A stretch of DNA of 16,145 bases, taken from positions 1 through 16,145 of the forward strand of contig JAEDLN010000026.1 in the NCBI GenBank assembly GCA_016295275.1, written 5' to 3'. Under the pieces are notes generated by a model. It was not told the DNA's origin, searched no databases, and saw only the letters and a program-made list of their open reading frames with translations. The stretch's first letter is position 1; the number at the start of each line of letters is the position of its first letter. Shown here in pieces: positions 7,239-14,053 of the stretch. Source of the DNA: Kiritimatiellia bacterium (GTDB lineage Bacteria > Verrucomicrobiota > Kiritimatiellia > RFP12 > UBA3636). The translations under genes and the position numbers were made by a program.

Positions 7239-9091
7239 CGCAGACGGAAAAAACGGCCGTCACGCGCGAACTCGTTGCGCGAGTGGAGGGATTCTCCTCC
7301 CTCTCCGTCATTCTTCCCTGCTACCGGCTTGGCTCTGTTCTCAAGGAAAATCTTCGCCGCGTCGAGACTTTTCTCTGCGGCATTCCGCATGAGCTGATTC
7401 CCGTCGACGACGGCTCGGACGACGATACGGCCGCCGTTCTGCGTTCGATCGCCGCCGCGCCCTTCGCCAATATCCGCCCCGTCATCCTCCCGACCAATTG
7501 CGGAAAGGGCGCGGCGCTCCGGGCCGGATTCCTAGCCTCGCACGGCTCCCATATCCTGCTCTTGGACGGCGATCTGGATCTGAACCCCGCTTTCATCGCC
7601 TCCTTTCTCCAAATCGCCGCCGATTCCCGCGCCGCCGTCGTCATCGGCTCGAAACTCCATCCCGATTCCATCATCGAATATCCGTTCCGGCGCCGCGTCG
7701 CTTCCGCCGTCTACTACGGACTCGTCAAACTCTTGCTCGGTCTGCCTATCCACGATACGCAAACCGGCATGAAACTCTTTACGCGAGAGGCGCTCGGCTA
7801 CGCGCTCGACCGGATGCTCGCCAAACGCTACGCCTTCGATCTCGAAGTTCTTGCGATTCTCCACGAGGCCGGATACGAAATCGCGGAAGCGCCCATCGAG
7901 CTGAATTTCGGGAAAAAGGCCGGTGCGCTTACCGTCAGGAATACAAGCCAGGTTTTGCAGGATACGCTGGCCATCTTCTACCGCTGCCGCATCCTCCACT
8001 ACTACCGCTCGCTGGAGCCGCATCCGCCACCGGCCGTTCCGCCGCGCGTCAGCGTCGTCATCGCATGCCCCGGCGATTCCGCGCTGCTGCGCGAATGCAT
8101 CGAGGGTCTCTCCAAACAAACCGGTGCCGAACTCGAGATCCTCATCCTGCCCGATGCCCCCACGAATGTCGAGTGGCCCCCATTCGTTCGCGAATACCCG
8201 ACGGGAAAAGTGCGCCCTTCCGAAAAACGAAACCTCGGAATCCGACAGTCAACCGGATCGATCGTCGCCTTTCTCGACGACGATGCGGTTCCGCTTCCCG
8301 GCTGGTTGTCGCATGCCATCGCCTATTTCTCCGATCCCGATATCGGCGGCGTCGGCGGCCCCGCCGTCACCCCGGCCGGCGAATCCTATCTTGCGACCCT
8401 TTCCGGTCTCGTCTACCAAAACCCGCTCGTTTCCGGCCGCTTTCGCCGGCGCTATACGCCGACACGCGTTTGCGAGGAGGACGATCTTCCCTCCTGCAAC
8501 CTCTTCGTCCGTCGCGATCTGCTCCTGCAGCTCGGGCTCTTCGATACCGCCTTCTGGCCGGGCGAAGATACGCTCCTCTGCCGCGCCATCACGCGCGATG
8601 CCGGAAAACGGATTCTCTACGATCCGGCCGTTCTGGTCGCACACCACCGCCGCCCCCTCTTCGGTCCGCATCTGCGCCAAGTCGGCCGCTATGCCCGGCA
8701 TCGCGGCTTCTTTGCACGCCGGTTCCCCGAAAATTCGCGCCGCCTCGCCTATTTCCTGCCGTCCCTGTTCGTGCTCGGTGCGCTCGGGACCGCCCTGCTC
8801 GCCCTGCTCCGGCTCTTCCTTTCCGAAACGTCCACGGTTGCACGTCTGTGCCGCGGACTCGATCGCATCGGAATCGCCGTGCTGATTTGCTACGCCGTCG
8901 CGACCTTCCTCGCCTCCATCCGTCCGCTGCATCCCCTTTCCTGGCTGCTCGTCTGGCTCGGCGTCGTGGCGACCCACGTTCAGTACGGCATCCGCTTTCT
9001 GCAAGGATTTCTCTTCGGCGTTCCGCAACACGGCACCGTGAAAGCCTTCGACCATCAGGGAAATGCCCGCGCGGAAAAACCGCTACGGTAG
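7235..9091 (+). CDS. Fused double GT2 glycosyltransferase with C-terminal membrane segments
   Basis: The 618-residue protein carries two family-2 GT-A domains in tandem. Domain 1 (about 20-260) is of the dolichyl-phosphate-mannose/glucose synthase (DPM1/ALG5) kind: SVILPCY, VDDGSDDDT, the nucleotide-sugar/metal motif LLDGDLDLNP near 108-117, and IHDTQTGMKLFTREAL near 172-187, typical of polyprenyl-phosphate glycosyl transfer. Domain 2 (about 270-500) has RVSVVIACPGD, EKRNLGIR, the DxD-type FLDDDAVPLPGW near 346-357, and a PSCNLFVRRDLL...WPGEDTLLCRA segment holding the acceptor-site Glu444-Asp445. Hydrophobic segments follow at about 505-530 and 545-590, so the enzyme should sit on the inner face of the cytoplasmic membrane. 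It probably supplies or assembles a lipid-linked sugar for surface glycan. The start is set by a strong Shine-Dalgarno and the ATGA overlap with trmJ. The 3' end overlaps the convergent solute-binding gene by 9 bases. Sugar and acceptor are unknown. Confidence 0.88.
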   Translation: MTQTEKTAVTRELVARVEGFSSLSVILPCYRLGSVLKENLRRVETFLCGIPHELIPVDDGSDDDTAAVLRSIAAAPFANIRPVILPTNCGKGAALRAGFLASHGSHILLLDGDLDLNPAFIASFLQIAADSRAAVVIGSKLHPDSIIEYPFRRRVASAVYYGLVKLLLGLPIHDTQTGMKLFTREALGYALDRMLAKRYAFDLEVLAILHEAGYEIAEAPIELNFGKKAGALTVRNTSQVLQDTLAIFYRCRILHYYRSLEPHPPPAVPPRVSVVIACPGDSALLRECIEGLSKQTGAELEILILPDAPTNVEWPPFVREYPTGKVRPSEKRNLGIRQSTGSIVAFLDDDAVPLPGWLSHAIAYFSDPDIGGVGGPAVTPAGESYLATLSGLVYQNPLVSGRFRRRYTPTRVCEEDDLPSCNLFVRRDLLLQLGLFDTAFWPGEDTLLCRAITRDAGKRILYDPAVLVAHHRRPLFGPHLRQVGRYARHRGFFARRFPENSRRLAYFLPSLFVLGALGTALLALLRLFLSETSTVARLCRGLDRIGIAVLICYAVATFLASIRPLHPLSWLLVWLGVVATHVQYGIRFLQGFLFGVPQHGTVKAFDHQGNARAEKPLR

Positions 9092-10822
9092 CGCAGGGAG
9101 CGCCGCTCCGGTCTCCATCGCATCGGTCAGCGAAGCCTCCGCATCCGGATCCGCCCACCACAAGACCATCGCATCGTCCTGATCGCCGTGCGCCGACAGG
9201 ATCGATGGCGGCATGCCGAATTTATTCCACCAGAGAAGATTGGTGCGATCGGTGTTCCAGAGCAATATGTAGGGTACCTGCTCCGTGATGATGCGGTCGA
9301 TTTTCCGGCAGATTTCATTGCGCTTGGCAAGCGAAAACTCCGTGCGCTGTTTTTCGATGAGCGCATCGACGCGCGGATCGGAAAAGCCCGTAACGTTGTT
9401 GCCGCCCGGCTCGTGGATCTGCTTGCCGCTCCACATCCCTTCCGGATCCTTGCGCAACCCGGAACTCCACGCACACCAGGTCATGTCGTAATCGTACGTA
9501 TCCATGTCGCGCGCCCATCCCGCCCAATCCTTGCGTTGGGTCTCCAGAACAATCCCTTGCTGGCGCAGCGCGGAACGGTAGCGGACTAGAAATTTTTCGT
9601 GCCCCTGGGAGGTGGAGAGAAACACCAGCTTGAACGGCTTTCCGTCCTTCTCCAAAAGCCCCGTCGCCGGATGGAGGACCCAGCCCGCCTCCGCCAGCAG
9701 CTTCGCCGCTTCGTCGGGACGATACGAAAACGCCGGATTTTCGCAGGGATGCGCATCGTCGTACAGATCCTCCCAATAGGAACGATGCAAAAAATACCGG
9801 TTGTACATCAGCGTGCGATTCAAGGTTTCGCGATCCAGCAAAAGCGCCAATGCGCGGCGTACCCGGACGTCATCGAGTGGCGGTCGGCGCATGTTGAGCG
9901 CAAACCCCTGGAAACCGACGGGCCGGCGGTTCCGGATCGACTTCTTCACAATCCAGTTTTTGTCGAATCGCTCCCCATGCGCTTCCCGCACCCAAATGGA
10001 CGCCGTATACACGGGAAAAAGATCGATCAGACCTTTGCGAAACGCGTCAAACGCATTTTCTTGCGAACCGAAAAACCGAAACTCCAACGTATCGAAATTG
10101 TACAGCCCGCGATTCCGCGGACGGTCCGCCGCCCACCAGTCGCTCCGCCGCTCCAGCGAAAGCGAAACATTCTCGCGATGCGTTCCCAGTCGATACGCCC
10201 CCGACACAACCGGAAAATCGAAGTTGATCCGATTGAAATCCTTGTCCCGAAAAATATGCGCCGGCAATACGAACAACCCGCCGATGGCACTCAAGTTGCG
10301 CCAATGCCGCTCAATGGCCGTGAAACGGATCGTGTCCGGGGCCAACACCTCCGGAGGACGAAAGGTGGACAATGCGACCTTTACGGCTCCCGTCAGGTTC
10401 GTGGGCGTCGTGAGCGCTTCGAAGGTCCATCGGACATCCTCCGCACAAACCGGTTTGCCGTCGCTCCAGCGAGCCTCCGGATCGATGCGGAAGGTGTACT
10501 GCATCCCATCGTCGGAGACTGTCCACTCGCAAGCCAGATTCGGCGTATCTTCGCCCGTATCCGGATCGGACGAAAGAAGCGACTCGTACAGCAACGAACA
10601 AATCTGCGCGGAAAAGACCGAATTTTCCAAATAGTAATTGAGGCTTTTGGGCGGATTGTTTCCGTTCAAAAGCAACCGCCCGCCTTTCGGCGCATGGACA
10701 TTGGCGCACGGATGCGGCTTCTCCCGATAATCGGCCGCCGGAAAGACGGTATCCGCCTGCACCGGAAGAATGAGCCCGGCGACAAACGCGACAAGGACGA
10801 TGCAACTCCGCAGCAGGATCAT
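9083..10822 (-). CDS. YejA-like extracellular solute-binding protein (peptide ABC transporter)
   Basis: The 579-residue protein has a signal peptide (hydrophobic residues 7-20, cleavage probably after VQA at 21-23; no lipobox cysteine at the cleavage site). It then shows the family-5 solute-binding fold: LLYESLLSSDPDTGE, ARWSDGKPVCAEDVRWTF, and GFALNMRRPPLDDVRVRRAL with the following Leu/Asp-rich helix. The late segment KDWAGWARDMDTYDYDMTW is typical of the YejA branch, whose E. coli member binds oligopeptides and microcin C in the periplasm; its length (about 600) agrees. Oddly, no permease or ATPase gene is near. It is instead the second gene after a large membrane protein, coupled by an ATGA overlap and with an AAGGAG site 6 bases before its ATG. 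The partner transporter must be encoded elsewhere, or the protein serves the membrane protein. Confidence 0.9.
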   Translation of the reverse strand: MILLRSCIVLVAFVAGLILPVQADTVFPAADYREKPHPCANVHAPKGGRLLLNGNNPPKSLNYYLENSVFSAQICSLLYESLLSSDPDTGEDTPNLACEWTVSDDGMQYTFRIDPEARWSDGKPVCAEDVRWTFEALTTPTNLTGAVKVALSTFRPPEVLAPDTIRFTAIERHWRNLSAIGGLFVLPAHIFRDKDFNRINFDFPVVSGAYRLGTHRENVSLSLERRSDWWAADRPRNRGLYNFDTLEFRFFGSQENAFDAFRKGLIDLFPVYTASIWVREAHGERFDKNWIVKKSIRNRRPVGFQGFALNMRRPPLDDVRVRRALALLLDRETLNRTLMYNRYFLHRSYWEDLYDDAHPCENPAFSYRPDEAAKLLAEAGWVLHPATGLLEKDGKPFKLVFLSTSQGHEKFLVRYRSALRQQGIVLETQRKDWAGWARDMDTYDYDMTWCAWSSGLRKDPEGMWSGKQIHEPGGNNVTGFSDPRVDALIEKQRTEFSLAKRNEICRKIDRIITEQVPYILLWNTDRTNLLWWNKFGMPPSILSAHGDQDDAMVLWWADPDAEASLTDAMETGAALPALP

Positions 10823-13428
10823 GGCACGCTCCTTTCCGGTCCGGACGCCGGTCTGACAAGGATGGAGCGGACCTGCGCCGGTTCGCAGCCGTCATACTGG
10901 ATCGTAAAATTCGCAAACGAGGTGCCGTCGTAATCGAACTCGATGACATTGCGCCGCAACTCCGTTGCGCCCGGCAGACAAAGCGACAAATGCGGATCGT
11001 CCGGCTCCAACTCCGCCCGGTAGCGTCCCGCCGGAAACGGCAACGGACGATCCGGTCCCGCGACGGCGCAAGACACCGGATCGCGAAGCGGTTTGAATGC
11101 AAGCGCGCTTGGCTCGCCTTCTTCGTTCAAAACGGTCGTCCCGAACTCGTGCGTCAGATCCGCTGCGCACAACTGGAGCGTTCCGTCCCGGTCCTTGGCC
11201 AGCGGTTGCATCGGCGCATACGCCACATCCAGAAGCTCGACCCCGGAATTCTGCCCGTCCGCACTTGGAAACGTCAGCCACGAGAAAGCTCGCGGCGGAA
11301 CAGGCGGCCGCTCGATTGCCGCAAGCCGCACCGCGTCCGATTTCCCCAGCGCAAGCGTCCGGACGACACGATTCGATTCGACGCCATCGCCGCTGTCGCA
11401 ATAAACGGTGACGCGCTCCGGAAAACGGCCGCGTACGAGCCAGCCGAAAGCACCGTCCTGCTGATACCCTGCAAAGGCCCGCAGCCGGACGCGCATGCGG
11501 TCCTTTGCGAAGGGACCCGCAAAATGCCGGACGATACCGACCGGCGGCGGCACTTGCTTCCCTTCGGGCAATGCCTCTTCCGCTCCTCTCAACCGAAACG
11601 CCCACACGCCATCCTCTTCGGCCAGCAGCTCGAACCGGGGATCGGCCAAAAAACGCCGCAGCGTATACCCGAACGGAAACGAAGATACCTTCGACGGCCA
11701 TGCGTTTTCCTGCAGCAAGACGACGTCGACGCCAAGCTCGCGAAGCGCTTCCGCTTGCGCCTGCGTGCATTCGCCCTCGGTCATGGTTTCAAAGGCGTAA
11801 AAGACGCGCTCCAGATAATCGCCCGTCTTTACGGCCGCATAGCCGTTGAGCATGCGCAATCCGGAACGCTGCGCATGATATTGGTAGAGCGAGGAATACG
11901 AACTGTCGCCCGGCCAAACCGGCAGCACAAGGGCCCGCCCCGGCGGCTCCCGCCCGCGCGCAAGCGCTGCACTTGCCTCGTAGGCCGCATTTTTGCCGGG
12001 AAGAAGACAGATTCCCGCATACATCCGCCCGGAAAGCGAAAAGACGACAATCGCCGCAACCAGCACCGCCGCTACCCGCTGCCACACCCGTTCCGCACGA
12101 CAAACGCAAAAGCCCGTCCGACTGCGGATTGACGCCGCCAATGCGACCGAATAAGCGAAAAAGGACGTATACAAAGCCGGTAGCAGACAAAAGACCTTAA
12201 TGGGCTGGCGAACCATTTTGAAGGGCGGTACCAACGCCCGGACAAGCCGGAGCGGCAGCCCGTCAAACGGTCCGTTCACCCCCAATGCAAGCACAAAAGA
12301 AAACAGAATCGCGGCCGCCAACAGCCCGCCGGCAAACAAACCGCCCAACGGTCCGAAGACAGACCCCCGGAAAAGCGCATCGCGCCCATTCTCCACCGAA
12401 TGCCGGGAACGCCACCAAATGCACACGCCGGCAAGCAACACGATGCCGGATACGAGCAGCAATGCGGGAAGCATCCAGCCCATGTGGAATTGGTCCGGCA
12501 TGTGACACGCGAAAAACGGATCGAAAAAAGAGCGCCAGTCCGGCGAACAGAGGCGAATCTCGCTCCAGGTCCGTCCGTCTGAAACATCCGTCGACTGATA
12601 GCCGCTCTTGACGGCCGCCGCAATCGCAAGCGACAGAATTCCCGCTATCGCAAGCGGCAAAACCGAAATGAAAAGCTGTCCGAACCAACGCCGGTTCCAT
12701 CGCGTCGCACCGCCATCGCCGCCATTCGTTCCATTGGTGCGCAACAGCGCGACAAGCCCCCACAACGGCAGCGACAACGCCGCAAACAGAAAACAATGCA
12801 GGTCGATCGCATAACAGGCAAGCAGACAAACGCCACCCAGAACACCACCCCAGACACGCCGATCGCGAACCGCCAACTCCACCCCGAGCACAACCCCCGG
12901 CAACAAGCCCATCCCAAATCCCGTCGGCGATCCGCCCGAAAGCGTTACCCACCGGTACGGAACCGCATTCGCAACAACCGAAATCGCCAAAGCGGTCCAG
13001 GGCCGGACCCCATGGCGGCGCGCCAGACAATAACAGAAGAACACGCCCGCCCAGACGCTCAAAAGCTGCGTCAGATTCCATGAAAGCGCATCGGTGCATC
13101 CAAGCGATCGCAGCAATACGTACGGAAGTGCAAACGGCGCATAGTACGGCCCGATCAGGCGCGGAATCTCCGCATCGCCCAAGTTGAACTCCCATAGATT
13201 GCGGAACCATGGCGTGTCTCCATGGAAAAAGCCGTTCAGAAGCTCGAAATGGTACAGAAGCTGAAGATGATCCCCCTGAACCAGATAGCGGGGACCGAGA
13301 TCCTTGGAAACATAGGACGTGAACGGAATTCCGGTCCCCATGAATCCGGGCATGGGCCAGAAATAGAGGACATACAAAACAAGTGCCGCAAGCGTAATGG
13401 CAAAGAGGGATTTCAAACGCGTCGTCAT
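10819..13428 (-). CDS. Polytopic membrane protein, YfhO/GT-C-like, unknown substrate
   Basis: The 869-residue product has a hydrophobic N-terminal half with about ten to twelve helices and a hydrophilic C-terminal half of roughly 400 residues. After the first helix (about 8-24) an external loop carries RYLVQGDHLQLLYHFE (Gly52-Asp53-His54...Gln56), then FHGDTPWFRNLWEFNLGD and, later, SGGSPTGFGMGLLPG. An acidic first loop of this kind is seen in GT-C-type membrane glycosyltransferases and YfhO-like proteins, so transfer of a sugar from a polyprenyl carrier outside the membrane is possible, but I cannot name the family with confidence. The soluble C-terminal half begins near GRALVLPVWPGDSSYSSL and looks beta-rich. 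The frame is open upstream to 13953, but that extension is translated from GC-rich repeats and is Arg/Ala/Gly biased. The ATG at 13428, which gives MTTRLKSLFAITLAALVLYV, was chosen. It overlaps the solute-binding gene by ATGA. Confidence 0.75.
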   Translation of the reverse strand: MTTRLKSLFAITLAALVLYVLYFWPMPGFMGTGIPFTSYVSKDLGPRYLVQGDHLQLLYHFELLNGFFHGDTPWFRNLWEFNLGDAEIPRLIGPYYAPFALPYVLLRSLGCTDALSWNLTQLLSVWAGVFFCYCLARRHGVRPWTALAISVVANAVPYRWVTLSGGSPTGFGMGLLPGVVLGVELAVRDRRVWGGVLGGVCLLACYAIDLHCFLFAALSLPLWGLVALLRTNGTNGGDGGATRWNRRWFGQLFISVLPLAIAGILSLAIAAAVKSGYQSTDVSDGRTWSEIRLCSPDWRSFFDPFFACHMPDQFHMGWMLPALLLVSGIVLLAGVCIWWRSRHSVENGRDALFRGSVFGPLGGLFAGGLLAAAILFSFVLALGVNGPFDGLPLRLVRALVPPFKMVRQPIKVFCLLPALYTSFFAYSVALAASIRSRTGFCVCRAERVWQRVAAVLVAAIVVFSLSGRMYAGICLLPGKNAAYEASAALARGREPPGRALVLPVWPGDSSYSSLYQYHAQRSGLRMLNGYAAVKTGDYLERVFYAFETMTEGECTQAQAEALRELGVDVVLLQENAWPSKVSSFPFGYTLRRFLADPRFELLAEEDGVWAFRLRGAEEALPEGKQVPPPVGIVRHFAGPFAKDRMRVRLRAFAGYQQDGAFGWLVRGRFPERVTVYCDSGDGVESNRVVRTLALGKSDAVRLAAIERPPVPPRAFSWLTFPSADGQNSGVELLDVAYAPMQPLAKDRDGTLQLCAADLTHEFGTTVLNEEGEPSALAFKPLRDPVSCAVAGPDRPLPFPAGRYRAELEPDDPHLSLCLPGATELRRNVIEFDYDGTSFANFTIQYDGCEPAQVRSILVRPASGPERSVP
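10829..10834 (-). promoter_or_regulatory. Shine-Dalgarno site of the solute-binding protein gene
   Basis: On the minus strand this reads AAGGAG, 6 bases before the ATG at 10822 and inside the end of the upstream membrane protein gene. It supports translation of the second cistron of a two-gene operon. Confidence 0.7.
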
Positions 13429-13451
13429 ATCGTGATTCTCTCGTTTTGCTG

Positions 13452-13480
13452 ATTCTACTAAAATTATCTGCTCCTTGCCA
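13452..13480 (-). promoter_or_regulatory. Candidate promoter of the membrane protein/solute-binding operon
   Basis: On the minus strand a good -10 box TAGAAT (13452-13457) follows a weak -35 TGGCAA (13475-13480) at 17 bases. An overlapping AT-rich GATAAT lies just upstream. The start would be near 13445, 17 bases before the ATG at 13428. This AT-rich patch stands out between GC-rich coding and repeat DNA, which supports a regulatory role. Confidence 0.4.
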
Positions 13481-13500
13481 TGCCACCCGCGATACCAGCC

Positions 13501-13654
13501 CCCCGTTGCCGCGCGCCCCGCCCGCGCGCCGTAGTCGCGCGCCCCCTCATACGCCCTTGCCGTACGCACCGCCTCTGTGGCTTGGCGTCCCGTGCGCACC
13601 GCCTCGCCGCCCCTCCCGGCTCGCGCCGCCGCGCCCCGTTGCCGTGCGCACCCC
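13501..13654. repeat. Degenerate GC-rich direct repeats
   Basis: CCCCGTTGCCGCGCGCCCC at 13501-13519 recurs as CCCCGTTGCCGTGCGCACCCC at 13634-13654. Between them shorter related units appear: tacgcaccgcctc and tgcgcaccgcctc about 35 bases apart. The word gtggcttggc occurs here and again just to the right in gtgcgtggcttggcaag. The pattern suggests decayed copies of one repeat family. Confidence 0.5.
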
Positions 13655-13673
13655 TTGTGCGGCATGGCGGTAG

Positions 13674-13695
13674 GGCGCGATGTCCTCATCGCGCC
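13674..13695. repeat. Perfect hairpin GGCGCGATG/CATCGCGCC
   Basis: A 9-base arm (13674-13682) pairs perfectly with 13687-13695 around the loop TCCT. A near copy of the same palindrome lies at 13800-13821, so it is a repeated unit rather than a lone structure. Confidence 0.7.
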
Positions 13696-13696
13696 G

Positions 13697-13713
13697 CCGC
13701 GCCATCGGCGCGG
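13697..13713. repeat. Perfect hairpin CCGCGCC-ATC-GGCGCGG
   Basis: A 7-base stem (13697-13703 with 13707-13713) encloses a 3-base loop. It starts one base after the previous hairpin, so the two form a tandem pair as in BIME-type repeats. Confidence 0.6.
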
Positions 13714-13752
13714 TGCGTGGCTTGGCAAGTAGCACACGCTGAGAGTGTTGCA

Positions 13753-13774
13753 TGCCGCGGCTCTGTCCGCGGCA
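13753..13774. repeat. Perfect hairpin TGCCGCGG/CCGCGGCA
   Basis: Eight-base arms at 13753-13760 and 13767-13774 enclose the loop CTCTGT. It is followed one base later by the strongest hairpin of the cluster. Confidence 0.65.
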
Positions 13775-13775
13775 C

Positions 13776-13798
13776 GGTGCGCGGCAGAGCCGCGCACC
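13776..13798. repeat. Perfect 10-bp hairpin GGTGCGCGGC-AGA-GCCGCGCACC
   Basis: The arms 13776-13785 and 13789-13798 are perfectly complementary over 10 G+C-rich pairs with a 3-base loop. No T or A run follows on either strand, so it does not read as an intrinsic terminator. It is best placed with the REP-like cluster. Confidence 0.7.
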
Positions 13799-13799
13799 C

Positions 13800-13821
13800 G
13801 GCGCGATGTCATGATCGCGCC
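13800..13821. repeat. Perfect hairpin GGCGCGAT/ATCGCGCC
   Basis: Arms 13800-13807 and 13814-13821 enclose GTCATG. This is a diverged copy of the hairpin at 13674-13695: same arms, with the first three loop-proximal bases GTC shared. That makes the cluster symmetrical, with related hairpins at both ends. Confidence 0.65.
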
Positions 13822-14053
13822 GCCATTACCCACGCACATTACGCCGCCTGTGCGCCCCGCCCGTGCCCACCGTGGTGCGGTCCCATTGCGGCCGAACCGA
13901 TAGCCGGCTCCGACTGACGACTTGCAGCTCGACCTCATGCAACATCGCCACATACCCCGGCATCTCTACCAAATTGCTACACATCTCCAGACTCAAGTCA
14001 ACACGATTATCTGAGGTGGAATATATGCGTAGGTTTCAATATCATGGCAGAGT

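Larger units (their letters stand above)
13481..14053. other. Non-coding GC-rich repeat region, then lower-GC spacer
   Basis: No convincing gene is present. The first 340 bases are extremely G+C-rich and hold degenerate direct repeats and at least five perfect hairpins, listed separately. From about 13900 to 14053 composition drops to that of the protease block on the right. On the minus strand a 52-codon frame (ATG at 13984 to TAA at 13826) runs from the spacer into the repeats (starts MCSNLVEMPGYVAMLHEVEL). It matches nothing I recognise and may be chance or a gene remnant. No clear terminator for the upstream minus-strand pair was seen before the hairpins. Confidence 0.6.

Noticed and set aside
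9599..10933. 444-codon plus-strand frame opposite the solute-binding protein gene
   Set aside because: Shadow of a well-supported YejA-like gene; the translation is Arg/Pro-rich with no family resemblance.
13776..13798. Rho-independent terminator for the protease operon
   Set aside because: The stem is strong but no T run follows on either strand, it lies over 250 bases past the stop codon, and it belongs to a cluster of similar palindromes.
13501..13821. CRISPR array
   Set aside because: The repeats are irregular in length, spacing and sequence, and are mostly palindromes next to each other rather than identical repeats with unique spacers. No cas gene is present.
13429..13953. N-terminal extension of the large membrane protein to 13953
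   Set aside because: The 175 extra residues are translated from palindromic GC-rich repeats and consist mostly of Arg, Ala and Gly. The ATG at 13428 gives a normal first membrane helix and has an AT-rich promoter-like patch in front.
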